Shown here: positions 1-13,400 of the stretch, one piece after another
Layout of the letters: every line of letters begins with the position of its first letter
Position numbering within the stretch: position 1 is the stretch's first letter
Assembly: GCF_030936135.1 (NCBI RefSeq)
Contig: NC_082603.1
Location: 20,364,880-20,428,879 of the forward strand
DNA length: 64,000 bases
Source of the DNA: Gavia stellata
Lineage: Eukaryota; Chordata; Aves; Gaviiformes; Gaviidae
Direction of reading: 5' to 3'
Notes under the pieces: model-generated
What the model was told of the DNA's origin: nothing
Databases searched by the model: none
The model's input: only the letters and a program-made list of their open reading frames with translations
Translations under genes and position numbers: made by a program

Positions 1-2756
1 TTGCTCCGATGCTGCCATATAAAATAAACCAGGGAACAAATTCAGGCCTGAGACTGTTGATCACCTATGTTGATTAAGTGTTACTATACTACCTAGCATG
101 ATTTTGGCCCAGGCAGCTATCACTCTTCAAGCAATGCACAGACATAGCTTGGGGGGCAGCACATGCCATTCTCAGTAAACAGTATAGACAAGAATGCACC
201 ATCCCTTCAACTTGGGCAGGTCTTCAACATTAATTTGTCAGGGTTTGTTTGCACCCTCAATCAGCCCTATATGCCTTCACTTCACACCCTAGGTATGTAA
301 AAACACCCTCGGTTTCACCATAAACACAATACTTCAGTGGGCTACAATGCTTCCCTCACATTATTGCAAACACCCTGGCCTTAGAGGACCCTCCTCAAGA
401 TCATAAATCTGCCTTGGAGCACAGGCATGCAGCAGAAGAGACCCAAGTCTGCAGAGTGGGCACATCTAGGCCACACTGCTTGGTCCCTGTGCGTTTAGCT
501 CCTGTTTATTTCTTCGCCAGTCACTTTTTGCCCACACTTGCTGCAGATATTAGCCCTAATGTCATTTATTTCAAATGTATAAAGAAATATGTGAAAGATG
601 GATACATAATACAATACACATCCTTCCAAGGTCTTACGAAAGAACAGAGCTGATCTATTATTCAAATATCTCTTATTCGCTATTGTTTCTTCAAGCTGAT
701 GTCTCGGAGAAGATATGCCCCTTGAACAGTCTTCTGAAACCAAATAAATGCAAGCTCTTTCAGAGGAATTCTAAAACTGCACATTCTTCACTGATAATGC
801 CCTTCCAAACCAGCATGGAAATCTAAATCTAACACATGTATGAACACCGGGGAAAGCATCTAAGTAACTATGATGTATCATGGGAGAAAATTATTTAGGT
901 GTACAGAACCTAAGATATAGAGCAGAGATTTACCTGAAAATTGTTTGCCAACGCAGCTGCTAGGACAATATAATAATATATTTCTTACTTGCTGCCACTG
1001 GCTAGCAGAAGACTCATCACATCCGAGTCATTTGCTTCAGGGTGTTACTTTAAAAGTAATGCAAACTAGAGTTCATTGCAGCTATCTCATCTAGAAATAA
1101 CAAAAGTATGGCTTCTGTGGTGAGGAATGAGGAATAAATAAAAGATCACAGGAGCTGAGAAAACAAGTTCATGGGAACAAGAACTGAGGGCCATAGACAA
1201 TTACACACAATATTTTCCTCTAATTTCATGATTAATGGAAGTGGCCTGTACTTAGACCTAGGAATCCTTTGTTAAGCTGACTCAGACAGTACTAGGATTG
1301 TCAAGCTGACTGGACAGTGCTATCAACAACATCCAAACAGCATTAGTACCAGCAAGACTGCTATTCCTGCTCCCGGATTATAAGAGAGAATATTTTAAAA
1401 ATATTTTTTTGTTTTTAAAGACAGTGATACACTGAACGGGTGCTAGTTATTGCTAATGCTGATGTACTGCAGCATTGCACAGTACCCATAGAATCATTAA
1501 TTAGCACTTATTTAAAATTCATTAGCAAGCAACAAATACCCAGACAGATATAAACCCACTGAAATCAATGAGAATCCTCCTCCTCATCATCATCAACATC
1601 CTCAGAAGCTGATGACTCAAAATTGAGCCTTAGTGCAATAAATTTACACTAGAGAACAGTGACAGATGTCCAATCGCATTAAATGATTTGAAGTTACCAC
1701 TCCAGACATGTATTTTGCACCTCTGATGGAGACTAGTGCAGCAAACAAAACAGATACATGCACTTATTTCATCTGGTTTTGAGAAGCATTTCAACAAAAG
1801 AAGCTGTGAGAATGAATACATTCCGCCTTACATGCTCATTCATACCTGACTGCTGTCAATCTTTTCAGCTACACAGTATATTGTCTTTAGTGGACAATAC
1901 AAGCCTAAATTTACATGAGTTAAAACCTATATTCCCTGCAGCTTAAGCTAAACTGACATGTTTTGCACAGGAGCAGACAAGGTGCATGTAAAAGCTCCGT
2001 TTCAACACACACTCTTTACACTATTGGATTTTTCTGCAACTTCTTACCACACCAGATACACACAGATTTTGTAAGTGTTTAGGAGAATGAAACAAACTTT
2101 CAAAATTGTGAAAGATTAAAACTGCAACTCCCTGTGCCAGGTTCGGGGCTAGGACTGGGAACCAGAATAATCTTTCACTAAGTCCTCTAAACAGCTACCT
2201 GAGAGTGCACATAGTACACGGTGTTGTGGGCAACCTTTCAGAAATACTACTGAAGATGAAAGAAGATATGCTGATGCTTGCATGGACTGTAATGCTTCCC
2301 CTTGAGAAACATGGCTTAAGCTCTTTCTTCAGACTGAGCTCAGATTGTCATATCCCTGTTCCTGGGAAGTGACAGGCTTTCCCGTCTTCATCAAGCCACT
2401 CTGTCTTGAAGCTGGCCCATTGCCGAAAAGAGTTCAAGATTTTGATAACCAGGCTCAAGGAGACAGCATGAATATAAGACTGTAATTTTCCAACATAAAT
2501 TATTCTGCAGAAATACTAGCACTGCTCTGGAAGTGCACTTCAATGACCTACATCAAGGGCTGCAATGGAGCTAATCCTGATACAGTCCAAACAGACATAA
2601 TGCTAGTCACAGGCACCACTTACCCTCCAGAAATTATTAGAAAACAAGTCTCTTTTGACAGACATAATTGTGCTCTATAGAGCAACAGCTGGACTACATG
2701 ACTGAAGGACAATGTAAAGGACCTACCATGTACATGAAGCCTAAGAATATACTCAC

Positions 2757-3777
2757 CTTATAAATCCGGCTGAGATGAATTTGCTAGTAAGAGCTACAGG
2801 AACTGTATTCAGCTTAAAGTTCCACACTTCTTCTGGGACATAAAAAACATGGAGCTCCACCAACTAAAGAAAGAACAGATGATCATAACTGTAGATGTAT
2901 TATAACCCTCTTCATATACACTTTGCTTTGCTTAGGTGGACTTCCATTTTCTGGAGGCAGGAATGGTTTCTTTGACGTTAGTACATGGACTAGAAGAGCG
3001 AGGGTCTATCTGACAATGATGACTAGATAGTGAGAACAGTGATGAGTAGAGCAATTTGTGATTGAATGCCAGCTGACAGCATCAAAATAAGTCACATTAG
3101 AACAAGCTCAACAATGGAAATGAGAGAAAAGAAAGCTTGTGCTACCGCTGTATGTCACCGTGACAGCAATGGAGAGAGCTTACCAAAACCAGTTGATACT
3201 CTGGAGCATGCCATGGTTACAAGAATACTTCAGCTGAAACCCTACCTTTGTTCATCTCACAAAAAGTGCAAAGCCATGAAAGCTTGATCCAAACAACACC
3301 ACAACTTGACCTTGCCAACAAGAAAAAAAATTCAAAATATTTCTGACAGTTGTTAATACCTTGGAAGCACAGAAATGCTCCTGGTGATGTCTGCAACAAG
3401 AGTAACTAAGCCTACTCTGAGCAAGGTTCACTTAGATGCTGTTCAAACCTCTGGTAGTTGTGGGACTGTTGATGTCTGGGTCTTGATATTTTTAGTGAAA
3501 ATCAGATGGTATTGACAAGGAGGATACACTTTGCTGTAACTAGAAGCCATGCAAATAAGCTATATTAAAGATTTCTGCAATTGTTGAGTTACTAAACATA
3601 AACTAGAAAAGAATGCTTTCTATACATAGTATGTTAAAAGCGTGGTTTTTTCCTCTCAGCTAGAAATGGTACACTGTCACTTATTTTAACATTTTTTGTG
3701 AAATCTAAAAAATCTCTATTGAAAAGTACAAAAACTCTCACCTGTGATGTTCGAGGTCTCATTTGACTGAGCGACAT
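2757..3777 (-). CDS. SPATA1: SPATA1, first two coding exons (partial gene)
   Basis: Two spliced minus-strand exons match the N terminus of spermatogenesis-associated protein 1. Exon 1 coding is complement(3742..3777): 12 codons, MSLSQMRPRTSQ, then a GTGAG donor. Exon 2 is complement(2757..2863), after a CTTTAG acceptor and before GTGAG. It begins LVELHVFYVPEEVWNFKLN and ends FISAGFIR across the splice. From memory the human protein starts MSLNPSRP and continues LVELHVFYVPEGSWNYKLN, so both exon content and phase (0, then 2) fit. I did not find the next exon in bases 1-2756, so the gene most likely continues left of the window; that stretch would be intron. The start ATG was chosen by homology and by the direct in-frame join. 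The gene is head to head with GNG5, as in human. Its molecular function is poorly known; the family is testis-associated, with a C-terminal coiled coil not present here. Confidence 0.87.
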
Positions 3778-5036
3778 GTTGGTCCCTGTACTTGATCACA
3801 GTGAATGCCAGGTGGGCTTTCTAATTTTCTTTTTAAGGAAAACATTCTTTAAGAATGAGTTTCATGATAATCTGTTACGAGAGAAGTTACTCCATTAATA
3901 TCCTTTATTTTCACTTACTGTTCTTTCCATTTATGAAGATGGAAAAGTTGTTTCTGTGCTGAGGCAGAAAGCTTCCAGCTAACTGCAAACAAACAGACTC
4001 AACCACACCTTCTACACAAGTGAGTGTCACCTCAGTAACTGGGGGAATTGCTAAAACACAGCCCTGCAGCTCTGAGAGATCTGCCCTGGAGCATTTCCCC
4101 TTAACATTTTCTCCCCTTTCATAAAAATATTTCGGTTGTATGTAATTTTCTACACAACTGTACTGTCTTCCTAAAGACACAGACCTAAATCCCCACAAAA
4201 CGGGATTCTTGCAAGGTCTGGGTTTATCTCTGTTAAAGGGACGATTATTGTGAACTGCCACCAAGCCACATGCACGGCACATTGTGCCGGCCAAACGGTA
4301 TTCCAAGGAAACCTGACCGTGCCGGGCAACCATGTCAGAAAAAGCCTTTCATAAACTATAAACCATGGTTCTGCCCTAACCTTGTTAAGGCTTCCCTCAG
4401 CGCTCTCACTTCGAAGGCTCTCCCAGCGCCTCGGAGGTCACAAGCCTCCTTCAGATCTTCAGCCTGCTGAAGGCCCTCGCTGTTCTCCTGATCCTGATCT
4501 TAGCAGCTCTCCCGGGCGCCCCTGCTACTTTCAATCCACCTTTTCTTGAGCGCAAGGGACCAGACCTTCCAGATGACCTTCCCGGCCTCGCCCTGGCTCC
4601 GTGCGCTGGAACTAAGTCTTCCCCGTGTCAGGGGGAGGCACCTACTCAGAAGGGCCCGTGCCCTCACTTGCCTCTTCACAACTACACCGCACCGAGCTCC
4701 CACAACCACCTGACTAGAACACCCCGCCGCTTCTCCACAGGTATTCCCAACCTAAGACACGGCAGGTTACAGCACAAGTTCTTCCCATTAGTCCCTGTGC
4801 ATATATATATCTTACTTCCATGTTTCCAGGCGATTCCCCCCTTCCCGGGCACACAGAGCTGGCAGGCGAACCGCCGCGAACCACAAGCACTACTGGCAAA
4901 CCCGGACCGCGGGCTGCCGCCGGGCTCGGGGCGCCCGCCCGTCCCTTGGTGCCGCCTCCGGCGCCCTCCAGCGGCCCCGCAGCGCCCCCCGCGGCGGCGG
5001 CCTGGCCCTGGCTCCGGCTCCGGCCCAGGCGGCGGT

Positions 5037-5048
5037 TGCGCAGGCGCC
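5037..5048. promoter_or_regulatory. NRF1-like site upstream of GNG5
   Basis: The 12-mer TGCGCAGGCGCC matches the near-palindromic NRF1 consensus (YGCGCANGCGCR) in its core. It lies about 80 bases upstream of the GNG5 ATG inside the CpG-rich promoter, the usual position for this factor. Similar motifs occur in the RPF1 promoter. Binding is inferred from sequence only. Confidence 0.5.
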
Positions 5049-5129
5049 ACCGGGCCGGAGAGTTTGGGACGCGCCGGGAAGTTGGGGCTGGGTGTGCCGC
5101 CGCCTGCCGTGCCAGCCGCCGCTCCCACC

Positions 5130-6527
<1,398 letters not shown>

Positions 6528-6559
6528 TTACATGAAGTACTTTGGTATCTTTCAGTGGT

Positions 6560-6910
6560 AAGTTCTTGAATTACAATTCATAAACTGTTCTGTCATTAAA
6601 AATAGCTGGCTTTAAATGAGACTGCCTGTATTCAGAGTATGCAGAAGAGACATCTGACTTCTGCAGCTGGTGTTGGTCTAGATCCCCATTTTGGGGCACT
6701 CCTCCCCTACTCTGATGGTAGCTCTGTACTGGACATATGCTGTTCATAAGTATTATGAGTAGCACTAAGCTGTTGCAGAGCTTCAACCAGTTTCTGTTGC
6801 TGCAGCAAAGTAGCAGTGAGGCCAGCTACTACTGAGCTGCTATTTGGACTAACCTGGCTGTGCAATAATCCTGCTATATCTTCCCTCTGTGTAAGGGCAT
6901 TATTTCTCTT
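6560..6910 (-). pseudogene. Unidentified decayed coding-like stretch, possible retrocopy
   Basis: Read on the minus strand from about 6910 down, one frame gives about 67 residues without a stop that look protein-like. They include NNALTQREDIAGLLHSQ and SVVAGLTATLLQQQKLVEAL. A TAG ends that frame at 6700-6702. A second frame on the same strand then continues with similar low-complexity-free composition (YHQSRGGVPQNGDLDQHQ, then VSSAYSEYRQSHLKPAIF). Upstream of 6910 the reading is closed by a TGA. The Gln/Leu-rich helical pattern looks more like real coding sequence than random AT-rich DNA. I see no splice sites, and it lies between the 3' ends of GNG5 and RPF1, so an old processed retrocopy is the simplest reading. 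I cannot name the parent gene. It could also be chance. Confidence 0.3.
6595..6600 (+). terminator. Candidate GNG5 poly(A) signal ATTAAA
   Basis: ATTAAA lies 67 bases after the GNG5 stop codon, followed by A-rich sequence. It is the first plausible signal downstream. Canonical AATAAA hexamers occur much further away, at 8023-8028 and 9037-9042, so longer 3' UTRs are possible. The choice among them is a guess. Confidence 0.35.
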
Positions 6911-9900
6911 TTCTCATATAGGATTACTCAGCTGACAGCGTACATGGTGAATCCTGATTGTGGCAGATAAAGCAGACTTTAGTTCTTAAACTTTTAAAGA
7001 GCACTTCTAAGGATAGATTAGGGGTGATCTCCAAGAAGAGCACTGTACCCTACAGGACATGCCTTCTAAGCCAAAAGAAAAAAGTATGTAGTCCAAGAAA
7101 TGTATGAAGGCCCATACTCCACTCAAATAAGCTATGACATCGGTAGCAGTTTAAATAACTAGAAACAGTTGAATACTCATTTGGATTTTCATTCCAAAAC
7201 TTTTATAGGTTCATTAGCACTACTGTTATCACTATGAAGACTACTAATCTGGCATTCCTTGAAAATTCTGGTGATTACATTTTAGACTAACCTATTTAGA
7301 AAGGTGAGTTTTAGATCCACAGTAGTCTCACCAACACTCTGAAGAGTCACAATAATTTGGTATTTTGCACACAGTAAATGCATGATGATTTTACTGTGTC
7401 CCTCTTCCCCATTACCCCTTGACTTGGATCTGTTGGGTGTGAGAACATGTATGTTATTTTGAAGCACATGATATGCAGTTAACCATAATTCACAACCCTT
7501 AGAAATCTCATAGTGAGTCTTAACCTTGAAGAATTCTGGTTTTGTAGCTGACTTACATCACCCAAAGAATTGTAGTTTGCTAGATTTGTGTTATTTAGGC
7601 AGCTTTATAGAAGGGTGAGCACAGTCAGACTGTTGTTAAAACTGTTCTTTAAAATTGTTGTCCCCTCAAGCAGACTGTAGAAAGCTTCCAAAAAATCTGT
7701 GTATAAAAAAGGTGGTTTGTGCCAGTAGAGCCCAGAGCAGTAACAGTGTAGAGGTTGATGCTTAACTATTTAACAAACAAAAACACTTCCCCCATTGTTT
7801 TAAGTAATGAATTACAACAATGTAACTGAAGTGTGCTTTAGAGTTCTTTTAGCTTTTAAAGTTATTTCTACTGTGAATTTTATCAACTATTCTTATTTAA
7901 AAGATACTATTCTTGGACACTGACTTGTGTTCACACTACTGTAGTTTCAGCTTTAAGCAGTAATTCAAGGAAGAAATCAGATAATCTGTAAGCGTTATAG
8001 ACTGATAACCCATAAAAAGCCAAATAAACTGTACTTTAATCAGTGACACATACAGTTCCCCACTAAGCTTTGCCAAGGTCTAGTAATTCCTGGGTATGGA
8101 TGCCAGGAAATAACGTTTCCTCTGTCTCACACACACGTGTGTATACACAGAGCATAAAAGGCTTAATATTTTTTTTTCTCAGTTACAGCCCTTATCTTCC
8201 GCCATTCTGATTTTGGTACAGAGCAGTTGTTTCTGCTGATGTTACAGGCAAACATCATCAGAACAGCAGTTATAGTTACACTACCTATATGGAAAATTTC
8301 TCTTCCTTCACTGTCTCTCTTGCAAGCACTTCCTCAAAATAGGCAATTTCTTAGTTGTAATCCTGGTGTTTTCATGATGAGCCAACAGAGTTCATGTTTG
8401 CACAGTCAGCACCATCTCTGTGAAGTGAAGAGGAAGTGTCATTTGTTAGTTACACAGACTTCCCCTGCTTTTCAAAGGCAAAGAGGATGCCTGGTATTCC
8501 TGTAGGCACCAAGTGACTAGGAACAACTTTTTCTGTCCTTCCACTTAGCAGTTTGGCTTCCAGGAGACACTAAGCTTCAGTTCTTTTGTAACAGCTTTGA
8601 TTATCTTCTTGTACCCTTGGGGATAGCTTCATGGTTTTAAAAGTTTATTTTATAAACCAGTAGTTTTAGAAAACAGCTGTGGAAAAAGAGGTTTGGGGTT
8701 TTTTTTCTAAATAGTTGTCCATGGCATACTCTGAAGGTACATGTTCTTAGACATAGAGTTGCTTCATGCAGCATTGATACTTTTCTAACTACATTTTGTT
8801 TTTCTTTTTCAGATCTTTTAGCATCTTTTTCTAGCTGCTGATGTGTGTATGGGCAGAGTGCCTCAAGGAGTGGCCTGGTTTGAAGTCTGTACAAAAGCTT
8901 AGCTTTAACGTGCCAAATCTAGCTGTAAAATTGTTACTGTCATCAAACCTTTTACCATCTACCTCTCCAAATGAACTGTATGCTAATTACAATACTTCTG
9001 TTTCATAAGGGAATCAGTTTTATATGCCAAACAAAAAATAAAAGTGTCTTGACTTAGACTGGTCTTGAAATTACTGTAACGAGGTGATTCACTCCTGGAT
9101 ATGTTGACACCTCACCAGTTACTGCATTGCTCTGCAGCAACTGGAGAGCATATACAGGAGTCTGTCTTTAAATATTCCATGCTGCTGCAAGTTTGCCTGG
9201 GGTTGACAGTCTTGCAGAACAATGAAGCTTCATCAGTACTATACTTAGAAGCATAATAGAAATAGAACAGAAAAAATTTTTTTGGCTGTTAGTTTAGAAT
9301 TCAACGATACAGCAGTCCCATGTCATAGACATTAAATAAAGACAAGGAGTAACTTAAATTACTCTTTATCTTAAAGAGTAATTCTAGCCTAGTAGATGAC
9401 TTACTCTATGAGCTATCTTACTCTTTAGGTAAATATGAAAAAGCACTTCTTATAGCTGCATATGAAAAGAAAGTAATTCAAAGAAAACTTAGCTTTTTAG
9501 CTGCCAATGAATGTCCAGACTTAAGGCAGAACAGTAGTTTATTTTGCAGGTAATACCAACTCAAGTATAGCTATGAGGCTGAAGAAACATTTTTAAGATT
9601 TTAATGGGAAAAGCCCTGCTCAGACACCTCACATGTTCAACTGAGCAGCATTTTTAGATGAGATAGCTTTATGTACTTCCTGTAAGCTGACCTTACGAAT
9701 TCTTTCCCATCAGTATTTCTTTTTATATACAAGAGTATCTACTGCTTTGGGTATATACCTCTTCTAAATACGACATTTACAGAAGAGATACCTGTAGGAT
9801 TCAAGCATATTATTTTTGTAACTTGGGCAACACGACTATTTTATGCAAGATGTTAATGAAATAAAATACCACACTTCCTGGATTTCATACAGCCTTCTCA

Positions 9901-10064
9901 ATGTTTTCTAGATAGGAGACTATTTTTGGAAAACTATCACCATACTGTCAGGGAACAGCATATTATAAGTTAGAAAGAGGTTTAAAATATTTATCTTACC
10001 TGATTAATGGAAGATGTCTGGATTTAGCTGCTTAACAGAAAAAAAGCTGTATAACTAGAAATAC
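6911..10064. other. Intergenic DNA between the GNG5 and RPF1 3' ends
   Basis: AT-rich, unique-looking sequence with no gene that I can support. It contains short CA/TG runs near 8130-8150 and two AATAAA hexamers on the plus strand (8023-8028, 9037-9042) that could serve long GNG5 3' UTRs. GNG5 and RPF1 converge here. Confidence 0.6.
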
Positions 10065-10070
10065 TTTATT
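10065..10070 (-). terminator. Candidate RPF1 poly(A) signal
   Basis: TTTATT on the plus strand is AATAAA on the RPF1 strand, 375 bases beyond the RPF1 stop codon. It is the first canonical hexamer I found downstream. The intervening 10071-10444 would be 3' UTR. Other hexamers further left are possible. Confidence 0.35.
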
Positions 10071-10444
10071 TTGAGAATATCTTTAACCAAAATCTTTACT
10101 GTCTTTGATGTTGCAAAGTGTAATTTATCTCTACAGCATAGCAGCAGTCATGGCAAATCTTCAGTGATAGCTAAATTACAGGCTGCTCTGACATTGCCAT
10201 AGTTTTTCCTGCTAAACTGGAAAAAGAGTCACTGTCCTTGTCATGTTGGATTTGGCTACAAACACAGGAAGAAAGATGCGTCCTACTTGATCTGCTCCTG
10301 TATAAAGTTGTAATGTTTGCAGTTTGTCTTTCTGCAGACAGATACTGTTCAGTATTGTTATCATCAGTTAGGAGTCTGAGACAATCCATAGTTCAAAGCA
10401 GTTGTTGTATTTCTGGTCACCAGCAATTGGCATATAGCTGTCCC

Positions 10445-13400
10445 TTATAAGTGAAATTTTCTTCTACTTGTGTCCATTTCTCGGCGCTGAAATTTAAAAG
10501 AAGAGTTATTAACCAGCAAATTCATGCAACAGGATACAAACAAAAATGACCACTTCAGTTTATAGTAGGGCAGGCAGTGAAATGTGTCACAGTTACAGTG
10601 TAGTTGAGTCTTTGAAGTCAGCTTTTCAAGACTCACAAGGGAGAAGAATTAAGAGATTAGTGATTTAGAACTAAAAAACATGTAGCAGTTCTGTCTACTG
10701 ACAGTAGACAAACTGTCTTTAAAGCAAAGAGAATTACCCATTTCATGGTCTACACCAGGTGTATTAGAATTTTCCTTCCAGTATAGCTTGGGTACTCACT
10801 TTTAAGTTTTGCCAAATCAACTGCAAGTCCACGGTAAAAATGACTGGAAAAGTAATTTATCATTGCCTAGAGTAATACTTCCATTTCACTTGAAGATATG
10901 CAGAGGTCAGTGTTACTTTCACTATTAAGAAGTGACATTTATGTAAACAGCTTAATCATTTTCACATTATGATTCTTGCATTCACCTTCCACAAAAATAG
11001 CTCTAGTCAAGTTTACTAGGCTTCCAATAATAGCTTATACCAGGGCAGCGTATTTCACATTTGCTTATATCTGTGTATGTTAAAGAAATTACGTTCTGCA
11101 AATAAGCAGACAAGGTATATTGATATTCATCATCCTTGCTATTTTTATTTTTGACTTGCGATATAGCAGAATGCTTCTACTTTGCATATTTCTCAAAAAA
11201 TATTTCGGTTAAATACAGTTCTCAATCCAGAAGTGTTTATACTGCTTTTTTAGGCTAAGATTTGTGGTTACATTTCACGTCAGATTTAGTCTCCGTTCCC
11301 AAGCAGGACTATTACCATTACTTAGGACATACCTTATGAATCCATTCATACTCTCCAAATTTGGAATCAAAGGTTCCTTTTTGAAGAGACCTCAGCTTTA
11401 ATGTAAAACGTGGCCCAAGTTCTTGAATTCCCACTTTCTTTTCACTCTTGAAGATATATCTTGGGGAAGAAAAAAATAAGAATTAGGAAGCAAGTTACAA
11501 GAAAATTAATCTCATTTGTGAGTTTTGTGGAAAATGTCACCTGTGGAATCTGAAAAAGATGTAGTCTCGCTGGTTGTGAAATGTAGCTACTTGTCTTCCA
11601 ATGAACTGAGGGTCATGTGGGAAGAGAGAGGCAAACATGCGACCAACAGAATGGCCAAGTCGTGTTGTAAAATTATTCAGGATTACTTCAGGTACATGTT
11701 CTGTGGGCTCCTTCCCTTTTCGCTGAAATGAAAGTAATGGATAAGAATGCAAAGAACAGATTGAATGCAAAAACATTATCAAAGAAGAGTTTGAAATAAA
11801 ACTGAAGACAACCAGGGCCAACTTCTTGTAACAGGGCTTCTTCTAACATGCCCTAATCATTTTTTCAAAAACAACCTAAGTTTCTATACAAGTGAAGGAG
11901 CAGCTGGTAACATAAGGATCTTCAGTTCAACAATACAAATTGAATGAAAAAACACAAATAATTTTTACATTTCCTCTCTCCTGCACCAGCTTCCACCTCT
12001 GGCAGCACACATTACAGCAAATAATGCAGTCTACCTATACCAACTAAGTATACAGGACTAAGAGTATATGGGATTCTTCTTTAATAAGAACAGATGAAGT
12101 TTAAAAATTACTTATTGGAAAAGAGAAAACATTTTACTGCAAATTATTTAGGGCTAAGTAAGCAATACTTACTACAGAAGAGGTGACAGGGCTGTAAGAA
12201 TAAGAAAAACTAGGTTTTATTCAAGACTAAAGAACTACATCTATTGAAATATTTTATACTGCTGATTTTTATATACCCTATTGTGTCTATACTATACATT
12301 GGGTATTCCCTATTGACGTAGGTTATCAGCTGCTATTTATTGGCATGACTATAAAAATACTTGGCAGTTAAAGAAAATTAGCAAATAACTATAAAAATGG
12401 AAATACGCTGCTTCTAGAAGTAGAATATACTAGTCCCTGGCCTCCTGTTAGCTTACGAAAAACACACCTTTACAAGATCAGCTGAATCGTACAGAAGTGC
12501 AACCAGTTTTGACAGTTCAAGTAGACCGACTACCCATTTTTTTTAATCTGGTTGGAGTCTCACCTTTATTTCTTTACGCAAACGGACACTACTCATTCTA
12601 AAATGAGCAGTTGGACCATCAGGCAGATGACTTAAAACAAGACCATCTGTTCACAGAGTTAAAAAAAAAAAAGGCTGGTAAAATTCAACATGTAATTTAC
12701 ATTGTCTGCAAAATGCAGTATTACATTAGAATATTATATCCATAATCTATGCCTGATTTACAAGGTTTCACTATATTTTCAAACCTACATTAATAAACTA
12801 GTTAACTAGTGTTTTGAAGTATGTCCATTAAATAATAGCTAACCAGAGTTATCTTCTATCGTTTTCTCACTTAGTAATGTTTTATCTAGTCAGCAAAACT
12901 AAATGGAACTTCCTGATCAGAAAAACTCGTTAGTTAAATTTATTGAAATAATAACAATGTTTATCCATGCATTACAAACTAAAAAAAAAAGCCAATGCAC
13001 TTTCTTTAATAATTCCAAGTTCCATTAGCCATCAGATATTCAAGTTGGCACAGCAACTTTTAACTCTGTAGTTACACTGTAAGCTGCACAGTGAAAAGAA
13101 AAAATCCAGAATAAAGTAGATCTTTGATGCATACTAAAGAATTATTTTCTTTCCCTAATAGGCCTACAGCTAGTATATATATTTTAATAAATACACAAAA
13201 GGATACTTGGTATTTTGCGATCTTCATTAATGACGATTAAATCTGTGAAGTCCCTTGCAATACACTGTGGAATAATTCTTTTCAAAGCCAGTCCTCTTCG
13301 ATAGTAGACATGCGAGTTAGGTATAACAGTAGACAGTTGTTCACAGAACCTCACTGTCCTCTGCAAAACAGGGGAGTTAAATTGCAATGTGGTAAATACA

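Noticed and set aside
1563-1625. Acidic minus-strand peptide (SASEDVDDDEEEDSH then stop) resembling a nucleolar-protein C terminus
   Set aside because: It arises from a short CAT/TCC-rich run. It has no upstream coding context and lies within the presumed SPATA1 intron.
3911-4333. 140-codon minus-strand open frame upstream of SPATA1
   Set aside because: No recognisable motif and no splice logic linking it to SPATA1, whose own start exon at 3742-3777 is clear. At most it could overlap SPATA1 5' UTR.
10130-10440. 72-codon minus-strand frame just downstream of the RPF1 stop
   Set aside because: It lies directly in the presumed RPF1 3' UTR, has no known motif, and upstream reading in the frame is closed.
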